This document shows positions 8,688 through 16,358 of a DNA stretch of 38,748 bases, piece after piece. The notes below the pieces were generated by a model, which did no database searches, was not told the origin of the DNA, and saw nothing but the letters and a program-made list of their open reading frames with translations. The stretch is from an uncultured Lachnobacterium sp. (lineage in GTDB: Bacteria; Bacillota; Clostridia; Lachnospirales; Lachnospiraceae): positions 1 through 38,748 of the forward strand of contig URLU01000002.1 of assembly GCA_900548765.1 (NCBI GenBank), written 5' to 3'. Positions within the stretch are counted from its first letter, which is position 1; each line of letters starts with the position of its first letter. The translations under genes and the position numbers were made by a program.

Positions 8688-9695
8688 ATGAGTTTAAACG
8701 AAGCTATAATAACCATGCCTAAGGAGCATGTGCAGAATGTTTTTGGACAGTTTGACGCCTTTGCGAAAAAAATAGAAAAGACTCTGGGAGTTACGATTGT
8801 GCTCAGAGAGGATCAGTTGAAAATAATTGGCAATGAGCAGAATGCAAGGGGGGCCAGAGAGGTTTTTAACCAGCTTCTGGAGTTGTCGAAAAGAGGAAAT
8901 GTTATCACAGAGCAGAATGTAAACTATGCACTGGCACTTTTAGAAGAACATAAGGGAAACTCAATAGTAGAGATTGATAAGGACATAATCTGCCATACTA
9001 TTACAGGAAAGCCCGTTAAGCCGAAGACAATTGGCCAGAAGGAATATGTGGATGCAATCAGAAAGAAAATGATTGTGTTTGGTATGGGACCAGCGGGAAC
9101 CGGAAAGACATATCTTGCAATGGCCATGGCAATTACAGCCTTTAAGAATGAGGAGGTAGGACGGATTATTTTAACCAGACCTGCTATTGAAGCAGGTGAG
9201 AAGCTGGGCTTTCTGCCTGGAGATTTACAGAGTAAGGTTGACCCTTATTTAAGACCTCTGTATGATGCACTCTATCAGATTATGGGAGCGGAGAGCTTTC
9301 AGAAAAACATGGAAAAGGGTCTGATTGAGGTGGCACCTCTTGCATACATGCGAGGCAGAACCCTTGACAATGCCTTTATAATCCTTGACGAGGCACAGAA
9401 TACCACACCCGCCCAGATGAAGATGTTTCTGACCAGAATCGGTTTCGGCTCAAAGGTGGTTGTCACTGGTGATGCAACCCAGAAGGATTTGGCACCTGGT
9501 TCAAAATCAGGACTTGATGTGGCACTCAGAGTACTTAAGAATATAGATGATATAGCAATCTGCAATATGACCAGCAAGGATGTGGTGAGACATCCATTAG
9601 TACAAAAGATTGTACAGGCATATGATGATTATGAGGGTAAAAGTACTGCAAGAAAAAAGAAACAGGAGAAAAGGGCAGTTGAAAGAAAAGGTTAA
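8688..9695 (+). CDS. phoH: PhoH family ATPase
   Basis: Cytoplasmic P-loop ATPase of the PhoH family, associated with RNA metabolism by its constant linkage to ybeY. I choose the ATG at 8688 (335 residues) because GAAAGG lies 7 nt upstream; an ATG at 8673 directly after the yqfD stop has no such site. Walker A is GPAGTGKTYLA (~residues 128-138) and Walker B is AFIILDEAQN (~230), followed by the family motif TRIGFGSKVVVTGDATQ. An N-terminal KH-like region precedes the ATPase. The C-terminus is Lys-rich. The next start follows 1 nt after the stop. Confidence 0.95.
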   Translation: MSLNEAIITMPKEHVQNVFGQFDAFAKKIEKTLGVTIVLREDQLKIIGNEQNARGAREVFNQLLELSKRGNVITEQNVNYALALLEEHKGNSIVEIDKDIICHTITGKPVKPKTIGQKEYVDAIRKKMIVFGMGPAGTGKTYLAMAMAITAFKNEEVGRIILTRPAIEAGEKLGFLPGDLQSKVDPYLRPLYDALYQIMGAESFQKNMEKGLIEVAPLAYMRGRTLDNAFIILDEAQNTTPAQMKMFLTRIGFGSKVVVTGDATQKDLAPGSKSGLDVALRVLKNIDDIAICNMTSKDVVRHPLVQKIVQAYDDYEGKSTARKKKQEKRAVERKG

Positions 9696-9696
9696 C

Positions 9697-10857
9697 ATGA
9701 GGAGAGCAGTTCCTGTTCTTGTCATAATACTTTCAACCTTTGTCTTATCAGGCATATTCTGCTATATGCAGAAGCTGTATCCGGATGAGATAATATGTGT
9801 AATGTGCATAAATATTTTTTATGTATCACTGATGGTATTTGAACTGGAATTTGACAGGAAAAGAAAATATATATCAAATAATACAAAGACAACCTTTGGG
9901 AGAGTTGCTGTGGGCTATCTGGCCTGCTGCATTATAGCCTTTTCCTTCTGGTATATGCAGTCATATTGCAAACCTGTGATTATCTTTGCCTTTATACTCT
10001 ATGCTGTGGGCAACGAAATGCTTGCCTTCTTTATGGGCATGTATCTCGTTATATTGCTTGGAATGATACAGACAGGCGATTTTAATGAGCTGGCATTGTA
10101 TATGCTGCTCTTATCACTGGGAATAGTAATAGCAAGGGCATTGGAAAATACAAAGCAGAAGTATCTGCTTCATATTAATACTTTTTGCATAAGTGCTGTG
10201 CTGCCAGGCATCTTTTATTACTTTGCCAATAAGGAAATTGATAACAAGATAATTATTTACTCTGTTATTAATGGTGTGATAGCAGTGGCAGCAGCTATTA
10301 TCAGCTGCAGATACATAATCCCTGCTTCAAGGGCGGAGGGCGATAATTATCTTTTGGATATTATTGCAGAGGATTATGACCAGGTCAAGGAGCTTAGGGC
10401 ATATTCACGCTTTGAGTATGACCATGCCCATATGGTGTCTGATATAGCTTACAGGTGTGCAAAGGCGGTGGGGCTTGACATGGATTTGTGTGCTGCCGCT
10501 GGTTTTTATTATAGAATCGGCAACTGGGAGGGGGCACCTTATGTAGAGAATGGCGTCAAAAAGGCTGAGGCCTTATGCTTTCCAGAAAAGGTTATACAGA
10601 TTATAGCTGAGTATTATGGTGAGGAAGAGAAGCCTTCATCACCGGAGTCGGCACTTGTTCATATAGTGGATGCGCTTGTAATCAAGCTTGAGAAAATGAA
10701 AGAAGGCGTGGGTCTAAGCCAGTGGAATAAAGAGATGATAATATACCAGACTCTCAATGAGTTTTCGTCTTCTGGAATATATGATGTGTCTGGGCTTGGC
10801 ATGAACCAGTTTCTTAAGATCAGAGAATATCTTACAAAGGAGGAATTACTGGGATGA
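9697..10857 (+). CDS. Truncated, degenerate PgpH/YqfF-type 7TM-HD protein
   Basis: Occupies the place of yqfF/pgpH between phoH and ybeY. PgpH is a membrane c-di-AMP phosphodiesterase of ~700 residues with an extracellular domain, seven helices and an HD domain. This protein has 386 residues from the ATG at 9697 (AAAGG upstream): about seven hydrophobic helices (~1-215), then an HD-like domain (~228-345). The extracellular domain is missing. The HD signature YYHDIGK of active homologues reads YYRIGNW here, and the HHG motif reads YYG; the first His (DHAHMV) and last Asp (IVDAL) remain. Metal binding and catalysis are therefore unlikely. It may act as a c-di-AMP-independent membrane or sensing protein, or be a decaying copy, though the frame is intact. 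It overlaps ybeY by 4 nt. Confidence 0.7.
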   Translation: MRRAVPVLVIILSTFVLSGIFCYMQKLYPDEIICVMCINIFYVSLMVFELEFDRKRKYISNNTKTTFGRVAVGYLACCIIAFSFWYMQSYCKPVIIFAFILYAVGNEMLAFFMGMYLVILLGMIQTGDFNELALYMLLLSLGIVIARALENTKQKYLLHINTFCISAVLPGIFYYFANKEIDNKIIIYSVINGVIAVAAAIISCRYIIPASRAEGDNYLLDIIAEDYDQVKELRAYSRFEYDHAHMVSDIAYRCAKAVGLDMDLCAAAGFYYRIGNWEGAPYVENGVKKAEALCFPEKVIQIIAEYYGEEEKPSSPESALVHIVDALVIKLEKMKEGVGLSQWNKEMIIYQTLNEFSSSGIYDVSGLGMNQFLKIREYLTKEELLG

Positions 10858-11351
10858 GTTTTTTCTTAGAGGAAGAAGTAGAAGTCGATTTTGATTTTGA
10901 CTATAGACAGATTGCAGAAAAGGTAATAAATTATTGTGTTGAGCGTGAAAAATTTCCTTATGAGGCAGAGATTAATTTAACTTTGACAGATAATGAAGGA
11001 ATTCATATAATCAATAAGGAATATCGTGACATTGACAGGGCTACAGATGTGCTGTCATTTCCTATGCTGTCCTATGAGACACCGGGAGATTTTTCATTTT
11101 TGATGGATGAAAATGATGATGATTTTAACCCTGATACAGGGGAGGCAATTCTTGGAGATATTATCATATCAGTTGATAAGGTAAGGGAGCAGGCAGAGGA
11201 ATATGGGCACAGCGAGCTCCGGGAGTTTGCTTTTTTAATTACCCACAGTATGCTTCATCTCTTCGGCTATGACCATATGGAGCCGGAGGAGGCAGAGGTC
11301 ATGGAGAATAAGCAGAGACAGATACTTGATGAACTTTCAATTACTAGATAA
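10854..11351 (+). CDS. ybeY: Endoribonuclease YbeY
   Basis: Single-strand-specific metallo-endoribonuclease needed for 16S rRNA 3' end maturation and 70S quality control. The zinc site HSMLHLFGYDH (H-x3-H-x5-H, around residues 127-137) is intact, and the conserved ATDVLSFP segment is present (~63-70). The 165 residues match the family. Start ATG overlaps the upstream stop (ATGA), with AAGGAGG a little further upstream, so translation is coupled. Confidence 0.95.
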   Translation: MSFFLEEEVEVDFDFDYRQIAEKVINYCVEREKFPYEAEINLTLTDNEGIHIINKEYRDIDRATDVLSFPMLSYETPGDFSFLMDENDDDFNPDTGEAILGDIIISVDKVREQAEEYGHSELREFAFLITHSMLHLFGYDHMEPEEAEVMENKQRQILDELSITR

Positions 11352-11370
11352 GAAACAGAGGTAACTTTTA

Positions 11371-13035
11371 ATGGCTAAGTCAAATACTAAGGGAACGAAC
11401 TTTTTAGTACAGGGTTCAATCTTAGCAATTGCATCTATAATAAGCAGAATAATCGGTCTGATATACAGAATACCGATGACAGCGATTATTGGTGATGTGG
11501 GAAACAACTATTATGCAGCTGCATTTGATATATACAATGTAATGCTTATTATTTCTTCCTACAGTTTACCATTGGCGGTTTCAAAGCTTGTTTCAGCCAA
11601 GATGGCAAAGGGGCAGTTTAAGACAGCGTATCAGGTGTTTAAGGGAGCTTTGTTATTTGCGCTGGCATCCGGAACCATAGTTGCAGTTATAGTTTTCTTT
11701 GGAGCAGGTTTTTTTACAAAGACACTGCTCAGTACACCAAACAGTATATTTGCTTTGAGGGTGCTGGCACCGGCATTGGTTATTGTAGCCGTTCTTGGTG
11801 TTATCAGAGGATTTTTTCAGGGGCTTGGAACTATGATGCCAAGTGCGGTATCACAGATAATAGAACAGGTTGTAAATGCCATTGTCAGTGTCTGGGCTGC
11901 CTATGTCTTGTACAGGGTAGGGGCTAAAACAGGCGCGGTACTTGGAGATAAGGAGCATTATGCGGCTGCCTATGGTGCGGCAGGAGGTACGCTGGGTACT
12001 AATCTGGGTTCAGTAGCAGCCCTGCTTTTTGTTCTTTTTGTATTCGCTGTCTATCTGAGAGTTTTTAAGCGGATTATGAAAAAGGACCGCCATGTAAAAG
12101 TGGATTCTTTTGCATATACAATGAAGGTTCTGGTTATTACCATTATACCGGTACTGCTCAGCACAACCATTTACAATATAAGTGGTATTATTGATCAGGG
12201 TATTTTCAAAAAGGTCGCCCTGATGCAGGGATATGCCAATGATGATGTGGAAGTATGGTGGGGTGTATTTTCAGGAAAATACAAGCTTATGATTAACGTG
12301 CCTATTTCCATTGCATCGGCTATGGCAGCGTCAGCAGTTCCCACACTGACCTCAAGCTTTTCAAGCGGAGATACTCAGGGTGTCAGAACACAGATAAATG
12401 CTGCGATGAGGTTTGTTATGGTAATTGCTTTCCCTTGTGCAGTGGGGCTGGCTGTGCTTGCAACACCTATATTTACCCTGCTTTTCCCAAGTACAATAAA
12501 CACAGTGGGACTTGCCACCAACATGATGTGGGTTGGTGCGGCTGCGGTAATTTTCTATTCCATGTCTACTCTGTCAAATGGATTATTACAGGGTATAAAC
12601 AGGCTTAAGGTGCCGGTTGTAAATGCAGCAATTGCACTGGTGGTACATGTTATTTTACTGCTTGCGCTTATGCTGTTTTTCAGGCTTAATATTTACGCTG
12701 TCGTAATAGCAAATGCTTTCTTCTCACTGCTCATGTGCTTTTTAAATGCAAGGGCACTGGCAAAATACAGTGGTTATAAGCAGGAGATTGTAAAGACATT
12801 TGTGATTCCGTCGGTCTGTTCACTTATAATGGGAGCAGTGACATTTGGTGTATATGAAGGACTTTTTGCACTGACCAAAATAGTAGCAGTATCGCTGGTT
12901 GCCGCAATGCTTGTGGCTGTGATTGTGTATGCAGTAGCTTTGCTTCTCCTTAAGGGGCTTACAGAGGAGGAAATCCTTAAATTCCCTAAGGGAACGCTTA
13001 TAGTAAAGATAGCAAAGAAGGTTCACTTACTATAA
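11371..13035 (+). CDS. Polysaccharide/lipid flippase of the SpoVB/YtgP (MOP) family
   Basis: Multi-pass membrane protein of the MVF/MOP superfamily, probably flipping lipid II or a related lipid-linked sugar across the membrane. It shows ~14 hydrophobic segments over 554 residues, and the N-terminal FLVQGSILAIASIISRIIGLIYR-type segment with conserved Arg residues is characteristic of SpoVB/YtgP rather than of drug exporters. RGFFQGLG and the ...NGLLQGINRLKVPV segment in the second half are also typical. Ribosome site CAGAGG precedes the ATG. It sits 19 bp after ybeY and ahead of a BofC-like gene. Distinction between SpoVB and YtgP/MurJ-like roles cannot be made from the sequence. Confidence 0.88.
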   Translation: MAKSNTKGTNFLVQGSILAIASIISRIIGLIYRIPMTAIIGDVGNNYYAAAFDIYNVMLIISSYSLPLAVSKLVSAKMAKGQFKTAYQVFKGALLFALASGTIVAVIVFFGAGFFTKTLLSTPNSIFALRVLAPALVIVAVLGVIRGFFQGLGTMMPSAVSQIIEQVVNAIVSVWAAYVLYRVGAKTGAVLGDKEHYAAAYGAAGGTLGTNLGSVAALLFVLFVFAVYLRVFKRIMKKDRHVKVDSFAYTMKVLVITIIPVLLSTTIYNISGIIDQGIFKKVALMQGYANDDVEVWWGVFSGKYKLMINVPISIASAMAASAVPTLTSSFSSGDTQGVRTQINAAMRFVMVIAFPCAVGLAVLATPIFTLLFPSTINTVGLATNMMWVGAAAVIFYSMSTLSNGLLQGINRLKVPVVNAAIALVVHVILLLALMLFFRLNIYAVVIANAFFSLLMCFLNARALAKYSGYKQEIVKTFVIPSVCSLIMGAVTFGVYEGLFALTKIVAVSLVAAMLVAVIVYAVALLLLKGLTEEEILKFPKGTLIVKIAKKVHLL

Positions 13036-13065
13036 TTGAATAAATCATAAAAAAATGCAGATACT
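13036..13065 (+). promoter_or_regulatory. Possible weak promoter before the BofC-like gene
   Basis: TTGAAT (13036-13041) and GATACT (13060-13065) with an 18-bp spacer lie just after the flippase stop. The -35 is good and the -10 is poor, so this is tentative. Confidence 0.28.
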
Positions 13066-13082
13066 TATACAGGGTGATTAAA

Positions 13083-13430
13083 ATGAATCGAAGTATGAGT
13101 ATCTGTTTTATTGTTTTATCAGTAATAGTGATAATTCTATTGACTTTGCACATAAGAAAAGAAGAAAAAATGCTGACGGAGCCGCCTGCAACGGAATATG
13201 AGGAGACTGAGAAGGTTATACAGGTGAACAATGAGAGCGAGTATTATGAGTACATTATAAAATGTATTGATAAGCGGCTTGAAGTCTTTAGAGAGGACGG
13301 AACTGTCTTTATGGAATCTGGCATATCCTATGATGAACTGCCGGACCGGATAAAGAGCCAGATAGACGAAGGACTTAAGATAAAGGACGACGAACAGCTA
13401 TACGACTTTCTGGAGAATTATTCGAGTTAG
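13083..13430 (+). CDS. Small membrane-anchored protein with BofC-like C-terminal domain
   Basis: 115 residues from the ATG at 13083, chosen because CAGGGTG lies just upstream; a GTG at 13074 overlaps that site. One N-terminal hydrophobic helix (~5-22) anchors a charged outside domain. The C-terminal ~60 residues (from YYEYIIKCIDKRLEVF to the end, with LPDRIKSQIDEGL and ELYDFLENYSS-like spacing) resemble the BofC C-terminal domain seen in clostridial membrane proteins. Bacillus BofC is a forespore-secreted regulator of intercompartmental signalling, but this short form need not share that role. The family call is from memory of the pattern and is moderate. Confidence 0.5.
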   Translation: MNRSMSICFIVLSVIVIILLTLHIRKEEKMLTEPPATEYEETEKVIQVNNESEYYEYIIKCIDKRLEVFREDGTVFMESGISYDELPDRIKSQIDEGLKIKDDEQLYDFLENYSS

Positions 13431-13434
13431 TTGG

Positions 13435-13463
13435 TTGAATGTTTAATACCCTTATGCTAAAAT
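13435..13463 (+). promoter_or_regulatory. Predicted sigma-A promoter of the flavoprotein-mutSL operon
   Basis: TTGAAT (13435-13440), a 17-bp spacer, then TAAAAT (13458-13463) preceded by TGC (extended -10). Transcription would start near 13470, 22 nt before the ATG at 13492. No terminator or other clear promoter was seen until 23.3 kb, so it may drive all genes to 23342. Confidence 0.65.
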
Positions 13464-13491
13464 GTTACGCGAGAATAAAATGAGGTGTAAT

Positions 13492-14730
13492 ATGGCCAAT
13501 AAAGGGTATATAGCATTTGACACAGCCGTGATTGGAGCAGGAGCTGCTGGCTTTATGGCGGCAATAACTGCTGCAAGAAATGGCAGAAGTGTTGCGATAA
13601 TTGAACATAAGGACAGACCGGGAAAGAAAATTCTTGCCACAGGAAACGGAAAGTGTAATTTCACAAATGAACGTATGGGCACAGAGTACTTCCGTGGGGA
13701 CAAGAGGCTGATTGAGACCTCTCTTGGAAAGTTTACAGAAAGAGATACAATTGAGTTTTTAAATGGAATAGGTGTGGCTGCGAGAAATAAAAATGGATAT
13801 TATTATCCACATTCTGAGTCGGCTGCATCCGTGCTTAAGGCACTTGAGATGGAGGCAAAGCGGCTTGGAATCAGAGTCTATACATCTGTAGAAATTCTTG
13901 ACATAAAGACTGAACAGACAGGCTTTGATATTCTTGTAAGCGGTTTTAAGTATGTATGTGAGAAGCTTATAATTGCCACAGGCCTGCTTGCAAGCCCTAA
14001 GCTTGGAAGTGATGGAAGCATTTTTCCTATATTGGAGAAGCTGGGACACAGCTTCTCAAGAATTAATCCGGCTCTCTGCGGACTCAAATGTCATGGCTTT
14101 GACTTTAAGAGGGCGTCAGGAGTCAGATGTCAGGCAAGGGTGAGCGTCTATGTTGACGGAGAGCTGAAGGACAGCGACAAGGGAGAGCTTCAAATCGCGG
14201 ATTATGGTATTTCCGGAATACCGGTTTTTCAAATCAGCCGTTTTGCAGCTGATGCAGTGGCTTCTAATAGAAAATGCAGTGTACAGATAGACTTCTGTCC
14301 AGAATATGAGGATGCAGAGCTTGTAGAGCTTCTCAAAAAATATAGAAGTATCATAGCAGACAGCTTTACTTTTGCAGACTTACTAAATGGCATATTTAAC
14401 GAAAAATTGGCGGCTTCTCTTTTAAAGCAGGCAGACCTGTCTGAAAAGAAGCCGATAGGTCAGATAGAGAACGAAGAAATTACAGAGCTTGTAAAAGTCA
14501 TAAAGAAGACAGAAATTGTGGTTGTTCAGGCAAGGGGCTTTGATTTTGCCCAGGTGTGTGCCGGTGGAATCAGGACAGAGGAGATAAACATCGACACACT
14601 TGAATCAAGGCTTGTGAAGAATATGTATTTTGCAGGAGAAATACTTGATGTAGATGGTATCTGCGGCGGATATAATCTGCAGTGGGCATGGACAAGTGGT
14701 TTTATAGCAGGAAGTAGTGTAAGCAGATAA
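13492..14730 (+). CDS. HI0933/BaiN-type NAD(P)/FAD-dependent flavoprotein
   Basis: 412-residue flavoprotein of the HI0933-like family (COG2081). The FAD dinucleotide fold VIGAGAAGFMAAI lies at ~residues 12-24, followed by the family hallmark GKKILATGNGKCNFTN (~44-59) and a C-terminal FAD segment GEILDVDGICGGYNLQWAW. The ATG at 13492 is chosen because GAGGTG sits 4 nt upstream; two earlier in-frame ATGs lack a ribosome site. Some relatives act on bile acids (BaiN), but physiological substrate is unknown for most members. Its stop overlaps the next start (TAATG), which is a second flavoprotein. Confidence 0.85.
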   Translation: MANKGYIAFDTAVIGAGAAGFMAAITAARNGRSVAIIEHKDRPGKKILATGNGKCNFTNERMGTEYFRGDKRLIETSLGKFTERDTIEFLNGIGVAARNKNGYYYPHSESAASVLKALEMEAKRLGIRVYTSVEILDIKTEQTGFDILVSGFKYVCEKLIIATGLLASPKLGSDGSIFPILEKLGHSFSRINPALCGLKCHGFDFKRASGVRCQARVSVYVDGELKDSDKGELQIADYGISGIPVFQISRFAADAVASNRKCSVQIDFCPEYEDAELVELLKKYRSIIADSFTFADLLNGIFNEKLAASLLKQADLSEKKPIGQIENEEITELVKVIKKTEIVVVQARGFDFAQVCAGGIRTEEINIDTLESRLVKNMYFAGEILDVDGICGGYNLQWAWTSGFIAGSSVSR

Positions 14731-16343
14731 TGATAAAACTAAATCAGGTGAAAATGAGCATTTCACATACAGACAGTGAATTGCGGGATAAGATAAGAAA
14801 GAGCTTAAAATTAAATAATGACAATTTTACATATAAGATTCTAAAGAAATCTGTGGATGCAAGAAAGAAGCCTGAGCTTTTTTATGTGTATTCTCTTGCG
14901 GTCTCTGGTGTAAATGATGAGAAGATATTGGCTAAAGCAAAAAATGCAAATATATGTCTCTATAATGACAGGCATTATGCTATTCCAGAGCAGGGAGAGG
15001 AAGCTTATAGGGGAAGACCGGTTGTAATTGGTGCTGGTCCTGCTGGGCTTTTTTGTGCCTATGTTTTGTGTCTGGCGGGCTACAGCCCGATTGTTATAGA
15101 GCGTGGCAGGGCTGTAGAGGACAGGAAAAAGGATGTGGAGAATTTCTGGAAGACAGGTGTGCTAAATCCCACTTCAAATGTCCAGTTTGGTGAGGGTGGA
15201 GCCGGAACCTTCTCTGACGGCAAGCTTAATACAGCAGTCAGGGATCCGGGCGGCAGAAATAATTATGTGCTCCAAACCTTTGTGAAATTTGGAGCCAATG
15301 ATAATATTTTATATGATAACAAACCCCATATTGGCACAGATGTCCTGTCAGAGGTTATTGCAAATATGCGTAAATTTCTGATTGAAAAGGGTACAGAATT
15401 CAGGTTTGAAACCTGCGTGACAGACTTTGAGATAGAATCAGATGCAGATAAGTCTGGAAAAATCAAGGCTCTGATCTGTCAGAATAAGGACAGAAAGGAA
15501 TTTAAGCTGGAGACAGATTTGGCTGTGCTTGCAATTGGTCACAGCTCAAGAGATACCTTTAATTCATTAAATAAGAACAAGATATACATGGAAGCTAAAA
15601 ACTTTGCCGTGGGCTTCAGGGTTGAGCATCCACAGCAGATGATAAATAATGCCATGTATGGGGAAAACTATCCTGATTTTTTACCAGCATCAAGCTATAA
15701 AGTCACATCCAATTTTCCTAACGGAAGAGGTGTGTATTCTTTCTGCATGTGTCCGGGAGGTTATGTTGTCAATTCTTCATCAGAGGAAGGCAGGACAGTT
15801 GTTAATGGCATGAGCTATTCAGGCAGAAGCGGAAGCAATGCTAACAGTGCCATAATTGTGTCTGTTTCACCGGAGGATTTTGGAGCAGATGATGCACTGG
15901 CAGGAGTCAGATACCAGCAGATGCTTGAGGAGAAAAACTATAAGCTTTGCAAGGGCAGAATCCCACAGCAGCTGTTCGGCGATTTCTGCGAGGACAGGGC
16001 TACAGTCCAGTATGGAGACTTTTGCAGCACCACAAAGGGCGAGACAGAATTTGCCAATTTGCGTGGATTAATGAGCAAAGATATGGAAGAATCCTTTATA
16101 TCAGGGATGAAACATTTTGGTCATATAGTACCACAATTTGACAGATTTGATGCAATTTTATCTGGAATGGAGACAAGGACATCATCACCGGTCAGGATAA
16201 ACAGAGACGACCAGCTTGAGTGTAATATCAAGGGAATCTATCCCTGTGGTGAGGGTGCCGGATATGCAGGCGGCATTACATCTGCGGCTATGGATGGAAT
16301 CAAGGTGGCGGAAGCTATCATAAAAAGATATAAACCGAACTAG
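14730..16343 (+). CDS. COG2509-type FAD-dependent dehydrogenase
   Basis: 537-residue flavoprotein of unknown substrate. An N-terminal ~90-residue alpha/beta domain (SELRDKIRKSL...) precedes the FAD-binding fold VVIGAGPAGLFCAYVL (~95-110), and the family-typical run NVQFGEGGAGTFSDGKLNT follows. The C-terminus has GEGAGYAGGITSAAMDGI, the second FAD contact. This arrangement is common in Firmicutes beside the HI0933-like gene, and the one-base overlap suggests coupled translation. Length agrees with the family (~530). Confidence 0.85.
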   Translation: MIKLNQVKMSISHTDSELRDKIRKSLKLNNDNFTYKILKKSVDARKKPELFYVYSLAVSGVNDEKILAKAKNANICLYNDRHYAIPEQGEEAYRGRPVVIGAGPAGLFCAYVLCLAGYSPIVIERGRAVEDRKKDVENFWKTGVLNPTSNVQFGEGGAGTFSDGKLNTAVRDPGGRNNYVLQTFVKFGANDNILYDNKPHIGTDVLSEVIANMRKFLIEKGTEFRFETCVTDFEIESDADKSGKIKALICQNKDRKEFKLETDLAVLAIGHSSRDTFNSLNKNKIYMEAKNFAVGFRVEHPQQMINNAMYGENYPDFLPASSYKVTSNFPNGRGVYSFCMCPGGYVVNSSSEEGRTVVNGMSYSGRSGSNANSAIIVSVSPEDFGADDALAGVRYQQMLEEKNYKLCKGRIPQQLFGDFCEDRATVQYGDFCSTTKGETEFANLRGLMSKDMEESFISGMKHFGHIVPQFDRFDAILSGMETRTSSPVRINRDDQLECNIKGIYPCGEGAGYAGGITSAAMDGIKVAEAIIKRYKPN

Positions 16344-16358
16344 AAAAGAGGAATTTTT

